Shown piece after piece: positions 55,150-64,000 of a stretch of DNA of 64,000 nt; the first letter of the stretch is position 1; every line of letters begins with the position of its first letter. The DNA comes from Channallabes apus (Eukaryota; Chordata; Actinopteri; Siluriformes; Clariidae): the NCBI GenBank assembly GCA_030522415.1, contig CM060118.1:19274151-19338150 (forward strand), in the 5' to 3' direction. Made by a program: the position numbers and the translations under genes. The notes under the pieces are model-generated. The model had not been told where the DNA came from. It made no database searches and was given only the letters and a program-made list of their open reading frames with translations.

Positions 55150-55420
55150 AAAGACTGGACACAACTATTCATTCGAGGGTTTTTCTTTCTTTTTCTTTCA
55201 CCTTTATTTAAAATTTTAAAACTATTTTGCAGAACAATACTGAAAGCCTTAAAACGGATTATATACTAAGCTAAACAGTGTGAACCAAGCAAAATGTTTC
55301 ACAAGTAGCCACCTTTTGCTTCAATGACAGCTTTGCACTCTTGGTATTCTCTTAATCAGCTTCATGGCCCTGTCACTTCAAATGATTTCCAACAGTCTTG
55401 AAGGAGTTCCCATCAATAGT
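55150..55420 (-). mobile_element. Tc1-like relic
   Basis: Contains gtagccaccttttgcttcaa, tgacagctttgcactcttgg and ccaacagtcttgaaggagtt, the reversed noncoding/N-terminal part of a fish Tc1 element, much decayed. Confidence 0.6.
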
Positions 55421-56531
55421 GAGCAAAAAGTAAATGATGGCGGCTACTTTGAAGAATCTAAAATATAAAACTTTGGTTTTCATGTCTTCTGCATTGCTCT
55501 ACAATGTAGAAAAAAAGTTGAAAGAACTGGTCCTGTATGTGATACAGGTGGGATTTAATGCTAACGTAAAAGGGAGCAATCTGCAGCGGGTGAACAAATA
55601 TGCTGATGCCATTCTAAGAGTCATTATACCTTACTAGATTTGGACTACACTATATCTTTACACTATGTCACAGTTTACATCTTTACAATATGTCTTTCTT
55701 GAAAACTGTGATAATATGAAGGCTGGTCTGATAGTTTAAGATAATTTAACGGGTGTTTGTTGACTTAAACAATTTAAGTGAATTAAGTGAGTTAAGCTAA
55801 AATGTGGCACAACCACTGATACGCCAGACCTTACAAGCTCTCTTGAATGGAGGGAGAAAATTAAGCTCTTTTTTGTTCAGTGACTGTGTGTAATATGTCT
55901 GTTTACAACAATGAAGCTTGAGCAGGTTGGTCTCAGGTCAAGACGCACAGACAAATGAACAAAAAGCGAATATGCCACTTTTAATCAGTGTATTTTAACA
56001 ACCATAAAATTGTGTTATCGCCATAACGATTATTTATAGCTGCCACTGTGGTTCCTACATAAAATAACGTATTAATTTTATGATTAACAGGACTTCAGCT
56101 GTGCTATTGTGTTTTATGTGTTCCGTACTGTACAGAAGTGTTTGTCATACAAAATATGTTGTTTGTAAAAATTTGTTCATACACTACACTCTTCACTTAT
56201 TTTATAGAAATAAAAGATTGCTGTAGATTGGGGTAGATAATTATAATCAGCTAGATGCACATATACTATTTCTACATACAAATAATGTATTTGACGTGAT
56301 ATCGGTTGTCTTGGCATCGAGAGCCTTCTACATTTTCACTTTTGCTCCACACTTTTACATCAAGCAATTACAATGTTTTGTCTTATTTTACGTCACGTTA
56401 CGGGAAAAAAAAAGCATCCCTGGTGTCTCAGTTTCATCAATGGACCCTTTTTGTTTAGAAGAACAATAAAGTCCAGCCTCCTCCTTTCAAATCCCAATCA
56501 CATCTTCTCTGACGGTGGTCCGGGGAGAAGG

Positions 56532-56538
56532 TATAAAA
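56532..56538 (+). promoter_or_regulatory. pkd2l1: pkd2l1 TATA box
   Basis: TATAAAA in the context aaggtataaaaacaggtgg, 86-92 bp upstream of the ATG; a start site near 56562 would give a short leader. Confidence 0.6.
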
Positions 56539-56623
56539 ACAGGTGGTACCTATTTCCAACCAACAGATCGCTTCTTATAGCTATTAAAAGCACTGACTTA
56601 CACAGAGCACCTCAGTAACCAGC

Positions 56624-58164
56624 ATGCAGCACAGAAACGTTAGGGCAGCGAGCCACCTGAGCAGTCAGGTAGAGTGTGAAATGGAGAGTGTAGGAAAAAG
56701 AGGGTGGGTCAACCAGGCATACTGTGGCACCCCTCCATTAGCAAACCACTCCATCAGCACTGTTTACCCCAACATTTCACCCCATTTTGGTGCACCTGAC
56801 CCCTACCAGACCGAGGCTATGGTTCTGAATCAACAGCCGGAGAAGAAGAAATCTGGATGCTGCTCTGCTTTCCTAGGTAAAGTAAATGTTCTTTGAAACC
56901 CTTTATCTATTCTGTTTTGTGTATCGGACCAAATACACTGTCTCTCTAAAAGTAATCTACCTATAAAGTATATCCATTGTCAGTATAGAGATTACTAAAT
57001 ATAATAGTGTTGAAATAGTGTCCAGTCATTAATTTGCTGCACTGTGGGAGACAATAAGTTTGATTACAAACGGGCATGCATTTTTTTAATTTTTTTTTTT
57101 TGCAAGAAGAAACTAATTCTTATTTGATAGGACTGTGGGGAACAACACTGACAGAGGACACAGCAACAAACCAAGAGCTCTTTCTCAAAACAACTCTCAG
57201 AGAGTTATTTGTCTACATTCTTTTCTTAGTGGACATATGTTTATGTAAGTACGAAGATTTTGAATATTTTTCACAGCAGTTACCTTATATATGTTTTAGC
57301 ATGAATGGGTGCGATATACTCGTAAATACATAGACGTGTACAACATTTCAGTATATTTAGGCTTACCTCAGCTATTGCCTGTTTCAGCAGTTGTAATGGG
57401 ATTGCTATGACTTGTGCATGACGAATTTGCACAGTGATGTGCCATGTCTGTCTTATGAATAGGCGCTCTTTATGTATTAAGGAACATAAATTGAATGGGA
57501 AATAATTCAAGAACGTCATTGGAATTATCATCCTGTCTAGTGACCAATGTTTGTACTATGCCCTTGTTTATTCTACTACTTTGTGCTATTATCACTGCTG
57601 ATCAGCCTCAGCGTAAGTACCCATTATAAAACGTCAGCCAAAGCGCCTGGTTTGCACAGACCATTGTCTAGAGGAAACATTAATACTGAGAAGAATACAC
57701 GCAGGGCTCTGCTGTGGTCTCCTGATAAGAGCCAAAACCAAGCCATTTAGTCTTTGTATAGGTAGATGTCCTTTGTTTAAGTCAGCTATTTGCATCCTAC
57801 TGGGTATTTGTTCTTTAAACAATTCACCCTCCCATAACTGATGTCCTTTAGTTTTTAGGATGATGCAAAGGATGACTGTTGATTAAAACACCCAGCTGTG
57901 ATAGATTTTTAGAGTGACTAATACAGACTTGCAATAAAACTGTGTATTAATAACCATGTTGCCTTTCAGTGACCTATGGCATGACCAGCTCAACCACCTT
58001 TTACTACACTAAAGTCATGAATGATTTGTTTGTGAATTCATTTGAGTCCATTGGCACCATGGAAGATTTTTGGACAGTGAGTGGTTTCTCATTATCCTGT
58101 TGTATACTTCCCCCTCTTCTTTTTCTTCCTGTTTTTCTTCTTCCAACACTACCATCAAGAACAA

Positions 58165-58207
<43 letters not shown>

Positions 58208-61200
58208 GTTGTTGTTGTTGTTAGATCTAATTTATTAATCTATCTACTTAGATATTAGATAGTAAGTACTAGTAGCAGTTTTAGGTACAATTTAGGTACA
58301 ATTTAGGTACAATTGACAAATGAAATCTAAAACTTAACTAGAAATATTTGTATATCAGCTATAAAATATGTACAGCCTACGGTAACTACATAAAGTGGAG
58401 ATCTGTTCTGCCCCTTTTAATGATATAAGATCACATAACACAGTGCATATTTAGTCAAAAGAGTTTTAATGAGATCTGACACTGATGTTGGATGCACAGG
58501 CCTGGTTTGCGAAAAACACTCCAATTGCTGCCAAAGCGTTCAGCTAGGTTGTGGTCAGGGCTCTGTGCAAGCCACTCAAGTTCCTCCATGCTAAGTCTGT
58601 CAAACTATGGCTAGCATGTCTATAAGCATAACGTTTGAAACAACAATATATGAAATTAGGGACATTTGAGAATTTTTTTAAAATAGGATTATAAGATGCA
58701 TTAATGTACAGTCCAGTAAAAATGAACATTAATCAATTAGGTCAATTTGTTATTAAATGAATCAAGTTTACTTGTATACCTTATCTAAAAGATTACAACA
58801 AATTCATTAAAACCTCTTTTGTCTTAATGCCCTTAGTACACTGAAGGTCCTCTAATTGATGGCCTTTACTGGACCACATGGTACAATGACCAGCCTCTTG
58901 ACACTGGCTTACACTCCTTCATTTACTACGAGAACATGCTCCTGGGAGTCCCTCGTATACGGCAGATAAAAGTCACAAACAATTCGTGCAAGGTTCCCAC
59001 AGACTTTAGTACTGAAATCGCAGACTGCTTTGATGTGTACAACGCACAGAAAGAAGAGTCAAATGCGTTTGGACTGGTCAACGGAACAGCGTAAGTGAAG
59101 CCATATACCTGTTTACAATGACTTGACTGTACTTGTATGCTTAATGGTGATCGCAATCATTCTGAAATAGTCAGTAAGAAATTTACTAGTAGTTGTGAAG
59201 AAATTTTGACTGCACTTCAAGTTCAAGTTCAAAGGCTTTTATTGTCATTTCAACCATATACAGTTAGTACACAGTGAAACGAAACAACGTTCCTCCAGGA
59301 CCAAGGTGCTACATGCAACATAAATTTCAACATAAATGAACAGAAACACTAAACTAGCTAACTAAAGAGGCCTAGTTAGCTGGCTAGCAGAGACAAGACA
59401 GATAGACCCAACATAAATTACAACATAAATTTATAAAAACTAACTAGCTAAGTAAGACATGTGCAAACAAGAGCAACAACAAAGTGACAGTGCAGCGAAC
59501 ACGACATAACATAACAGAATAATATGGTGTTGAGGTAGTGAAAAACTGTAAACATTCTTTAACACAGCAGCAAGAATTGAGGAATTAGTGCAAAAAGTAG
59601 TCCAGTAATGATTATTGTGCAAAAGAGATAAACAGTGAAGCATTTACAGATTGGTGTGTATGATAGTTTGGTGGTGTAGGTCAGTGTGTCTGCGCTTGTG
59701 TTGATTAGTCAGTCCAGTCCCAATATTTTGAGGTAGCTGAGTTAAGCTGAGTGTGTGTTGTGTGTGTGTGTGTGTGTGTGTAATACTTGACTGTATTATA
59801 AGATGCTGCACTGGTTTTACATTAGACAGCTACTGTTTAAGCCATATTTAGTCTCTGTGATTTTATTTTCCGGCAGCTGGACCTACCACACAGAAAATGA
59901 GTTGCGAGGGTCAAGTTACTGGGGTTTGCTGGCCACATACAGTGGAGCAGGGTACTATCAGGACCTTGCCTTGACCAAAAATGAAAGTGCTACTATTCTG
60001 GCAGAACTCAAAGATAACCTGTGGCTGGACCATGGAACCAGGGCTGTTTTCATAGATTTTTCCACATACAATGCAAACATAAATCTCTTCTGTGTTATAA
60101 GGTACTAAATATTATATAACCATATGCATAAATTAATATATCAGTTTGCATGGAGTGACAAAATCAATCAGTCTTGTCGAAGTGCTAAAATATCACTCTG
60201 TTTCTCAGTTTGGTGGTTGAGTTTCCTGCCACTGGTGGAGCAATAACTTCATACCAGATCCGGACAGTTAAGCTGATTCGGTATGTTACCTCATGGGATT
60301 ACTTCATCATCGGCTGCGAGCTGGTTTTCTGTGTGTTCATCCTTTATTATATTGTGGAGGAAATCCTGGAGGTCCGAATACATAAGTGCTCATATTTTAC
60401 CAATATCTGGAACATTTTGGATGTGGTAGTGTTACTGGTAAGTTGAAGATCCATCATAGCAAGTCACAAACAGTTATTTAAGCCAAATATATTGCTTCTG
60501 CATTTTATGAAAAAAATTATAATAATAATACCAAAATACTAGAATGTTTTATATTTAATGTTTTGTAGCTTGCTATTGTTGCAATCATCTTCAATGTATT
60601 CCGGACTGTTAAAGTAAATGACCTTCTTGGAAGCTTACTTAAAGACCCTAGCAGCTATGCAGATTTTGAATTTTTGGCATTTTGGCAAACTCAGTACAAC
60701 AACATGAATGCTGTAAACCTATTTTTTGCTTGGATCAAGGTAAACATTGTCACAGTTCCTAAACCAAACATAAAACACTTTCTTTGTATGTGTAATGCAG
60801 AATGGATAAGACTAATTGCAATACTGCTCTTCATCCCTGTAGATATTCAAATATATCAGTTTCAATAAGACAATGTCACAGCTGTCCTCCACATTGGCAC
60901 GCTGTGCCATAGACATCCTGGGCTTTGCAGTTATGTTCTTCATTGTGTTTTTTGCCTATGCCCAGCTTGGCTATCTTCTATTTGGTACTCAGGTTGAATC
61001 TTTCAGCACATTTCAAAAATGCATGTAAGTACTTTATTCCACAGTTGATATTGCATTCATAGTACATTTGGGAATGATACAATAATACATACATTCCTAA
61101 TGGCCTGGTGCAGTTTCACCCAATTTCGGATCATCCTTGGAGACTTTGATTATGATAGCATCGACACAGCAAACAGAATCCTGGGGCCGATATATTTCTT

Positions 61201-63165
61201 CACCTATGTGTTCTTCGTCTTCTTTGTGTTACTGGTAAGTCCTCCAGTCTTGAATATATATGTGTCAGTGAGTCAAAAGACATCACAAGCATGACTTTCT
61301 CTCAACCAACTTTGTTTTCCTCCACTGAACAGAACATGTTTCTGGCCATCATCAATGACACATACTCTGAAGTTAAGGAGGAACTTGCCTCCCACAATGA
61401 TGAGCTCCATATTACAGACCTTTTCAAACAGGTGAAGCTGACTGGCTAGTTAAATAAACAAGACATTATTTATTTCATTTATTTTATAGTAGACACAGGC
61501 TGAATACTTGTACACTGTACACTGACTGAACACTATATTTCAGAAGCTGAAATTCAAAAAGGACCGGATCACAGATGTTCAGAAGGCCTTAGAAGGGTCA
61601 AAAGACTTGGAGTTCAGGGACTTCAGAGAAACGCTCAGAGAGTATGTCACATTTTTATTAATTTATCAAGAAACCAGAAATGAGTGACTCACAGATATTA
61701 ATGCTTTTTTTATCCATTTAGAATGGGTCATGATGATCAAGATATCTCTGAAGCTTTCTCCAGATATGATCAGGATCGAAATCATATTCTAGACCGTGAG
61801 GAGCAGGAGAAAATGAAACGAGAACTGGAGGAGAAAAGGGTTTAGAATATTTTTCCCTTAGTGTTTTCCTTAAAATGTTTCATTGTTTTATTACAATGAC
61901 TAAATAATTTTATTTTTTACCAGAATGCACTCAGTGCAGAGCTTCACAATCTTACGCATGGAAATAATGCAGAAGACAACAAGAAGATAAACCCATGTTC
62001 TGTCAATCAGGAACAATTTGAGATGTAGGTTATGTGTACATACAGCACCCACTAATCCCCAAAGTTGTAATATAATCTATGATTTATAATGAATAAAAAA
62101 TTTGTTCATAACAGTCCGTTATAAAATATAAAGTCCTCAATAAAAGCAAATTAGACTGCAAAGGCTCAGGTCCGACATAAGATGAAAATAAGGAAAATAT
62201 AAGGTACTGTAATTGGCACAGGACTGGGCAACATAACACTGATATTGTCACTGTATGTGTTGTTGAGATATTATAATCTCGTTTTAGAGACAGGATAACA
62301 GGGATACAAAATCTTAGAACTAGACTTATGAAAGTGACTTTTTAAAGATACGTGACTTTTCTTGATTTTATTATATAACTTGATGTGTCAAATTAATCAC
62401 ATTTATAGCAAGTGCTGCATGTGAAGAAAATCTGGCGTATAAGTATAGGAAAGAAAAAGTGATTTGAAAAAAAAATTGCATTTTATTCTTTTAATGAGTA
62501 CAAATTGATCCATCTGGGCATAGATTGAAAATGATGATTGCTTCCTCAAGATTGTGTACCAAAAGTGGTCTCTAGACTTTATTGGCTTCTTCCTCATTGT
62601 CCAACAGTTTTCTATTGGGTTTAGGTCTGGAGATGACCCGGCCATGGCTCCAAAAACTGAATACCATTGTCAGATAGCCAGTTTTCCCCCTACTTTTTCA
62701 GTTAATCAGCACAAATCTTTGACCAGATAGGCTCTAGGAATATAGATATATAGATAGGCTCTATAGGAATTAGTGAAATCACCTGTTTTTTGCTCAGGGA
62801 GAACCATAATACATGGCATATATTTTGTTTTAATACTGCTATATTGTGATATTTATCATGTATGTATCATGAAATTCATGATAGTCATTTTGATACATCA
62901 CCCACTACTAACTGTACCATAGTGTACAGACAGGATTCCATCATTGTGTTCTTTCTATTGTATTCCTATAAAACACAAATTCATCCTGCACCTGTTCTAA
63001 AAGCTATTACTGCTCTTATTTAGGTTGGTTAAACAAGTGGCTGAATTGGAAGGTACTCTAGCCATCACAATATGCAAGATTGACATGGTCATGGAAAGAC
63101 TGGGATTGCAGGGCTCTGAAAAAGCAAACAAAAAACAAAACAATGGAAAAACACCTGCCAACTGA
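56624..63165 (+). CDS. pkd2l1: Polycystin-2-like 1 (PKD2L1, TRPP cation channel)
   Basis: Fourteen coding exons with GT-AG junctions and consistent phases: 56624-56876, 57131-57244, 57970-58076, 58837-59090, 59877-60101, 60209-60437, 60569-60739, 60843-61024, 61114-61234, 61333-61431, 61544-61641, 61722-61839, 61924-62024, 63024-63165. Product 737 aa (human 805). S1 lies near residues 107-125. The extracellular polycystin domain follows ([18 protein letters not shown] [23 protein letters not shown]). Then come S2-S6, the filter LGD at 520-522, [14 protein letters not shown] after S6, an EF-hand loop at 634-645 ([12 protein letters not shown], all main ligands kept), and a C-terminal coiled coil from about 691. 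The channel serves sour-sensing and CSF-contacting cells. An alternative in-frame exon 2 acceptor at 57106 would add eight residues. The exon 12 donor (gtttag) is weak. Confidence 0.93.
58165..58222. repeat. (TTA)n/(TTG)n microsatellite in pkd2l1 intron 3
   Basis: About fourteen tta units followed by a few gtt units. Confidence 0.9.
59215..59690 (-). mobile_element. LINE or SINE tail in pkd2l1 intron 4
   Basis: Contains ggcttttattgtcatttcaa and agtgaaacgaaacaacgttc, a sequence recurrent in fish as a reversed 3' end of non-LTR elements. The right part is less certain. A (GT)n run follows at about 59755-59781. Confidence 0.5.
62403..62650 (-). mobile_element. Tc1-like transposase C-terminal relic in pkd2l1 intron 13
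   Basis: The minus strand reads [20 protein letters not shown], the third catalytic block of a DD34E transposase, then degenerates into noncoding sequence. Confidence 0.75.
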
Positions 63166-63311
63166 AATGAGGTGAGGATCAGGTTTAGCCTTGCTGTTCT
63201 TCTTTCTGCATGAAATTTTATTTTATGCACACAAGGTTCCGACGTGTTCTCATACTACTCATTACTCCGGAATGACCTTTGGTTATAGTTTTGTTTGTGT
63301 TCTAATTACAG

Positions 63312-63990
63312 CAAAGCGGGTGAAAATCTGGAAGGTAATGTTATAGTAAGGCAGAGTGAGTTCCTATCCTCTTCATTGGCTGCTCGATTGAGAAATGAAG
63401 AATTTATCAGCTATAGTCTGGTCCACCATCACAGAGAACATTGTATGTCCAAAATACCTAAACTCTTAATTACTAGGAACCTTACAAACCTACAGTCTAG
63501 AAAAACTACATCTATTCTTGAAAATATTTCTCTCATCCAGGGATATAGGGTAGATAATGGTAAATATTATTCTAGAAATAGATTTGACCTCTTAATTTAT
63601 GCATATACATTAGTACCTTTATGCAAACATTTCATTACAGGAACAAGAAATAACCCTGTAGAAATGTTACTTCAGTGTGGACATTACATATGTATTTCAT
63701 GTACTGTGTATTTGCCGTATTGTGAAACTAAAGTACTTGTCATTCATTTAGATAATTATAATGACTGAGCTCAACACTTTGTGACAGATGAGCAAGTGAG
63801 TTTGATCAAAAAAGCACAGATCAAAGGGTCTGTGCTAGGGGTCTTAAAGTTTTAATTCTAAGAGAACCAGTCAGCCACTGCTGTGTCCCAGAGCAAAAGC
63901 CACAATTCTTCAGCTGTGTCTCATGTAAATTTGGATAAAGGCTTTTGCTGTACATATGTAAAATATATATATATATTTAAATAAATAAGA
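63312..63990 (+). other. pkd2l1: Likely spliced 3'UTR exon of pkd2l1
   Basis: A donor (aaatgag/gtgagg) lies only six bases after the stop codon, and an acceptor (ttctaattacag) ends at 63311. The following sequence has no known domain and reaches an aataaa near 63980. Because the junction is so close to the stop, it should not provoke nonsense-mediated decay. Confidence 0.45.
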
Positions 63991-64000
63991 AAAAGACCCC

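Noticed and set aside
63295..63768. 157-codon open frame with a CGHYICISC word
   Set aside because: It lies in the likely 3'UTR exon of pkd2l1, is AT-rich, and has only half of a RING-like pattern. Chance is the simpler explanation.

Overview
This is a eukaryotic, teleost-fish window. Genes have GT-AG introns, the intergenic DNA is AT-rich and full of microsatellites, and the transposon load is typical of fish: Tc1/mariner, hAT, L1-type and other LINEs, tRNA-derived SINEs, a gypsy relic and a probable solo LTR. The SINE types suggest an otophysan, perhaps a catfish, but that is a weak guess. The gene set (itprip, calhm3, calhm1, calhm2, atoh7, pkd2l1) has its human counterparts on chromosome 10q.

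Layout. 1-1387 (-): 5' two thirds or more of itprip, running off the left edge. 1.4-6.7 kb: noncoding DNA with SINEs, microsatellites and a 20-bp tandem array. 6.7-33.3 kb: a calhm cluster on the + strand that has been duplicated as a block. Block A (about 6.7-14.8 kb) holds intact calhm3, intact calhm1 copy A and a wrecked calhm2. Block B (about 21.4-33.3 kb) holds a wrecked calhm3, intact calhm1 copy B and intact calhm2. The two blocks have lost genes in a complementary way. Between and inside them lie an L1-type LINE, another LINE with a nested LINE fragment, a hAT element with clear 8-bp target duplications, Tc1/mariner elements and a probable solo LTR.

34.7-40.1 kb: a six-exon rnf122-like RING-H2 gene (+). 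41.1-44.3 kb: a 3.2-kb foldback structure with two 810-bp arms that look identical, and a dead Tc1-like element sitting exactly on the axis. 44.3-53.2 kb: mostly featureless, with a decayed transposase, a SINE head and a gypsy pol relic. 53.3-53.9 kb: single-exon atoh7 with a TATA box and paired E-boxes. 56.5-64 kb: pkd2l1 (14 coding exons, 737 aa) with a TATA box and a likely 3'UTR intron.

Functionally the calhm genes encode large-pore channel subunits. From family knowledge, CALHM1 and CALHM3 form the ATP-release channel of taste cells. PKD2L1 is a TRPP cation channel of sour-sensing and CSF-contacting cells, ATOH7 is the retinal ganglion cell determination factor, and ITPRIP binds IP3 receptors. 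All exon structures were worked out by hand from splice signals and family similarity; no database search was run.
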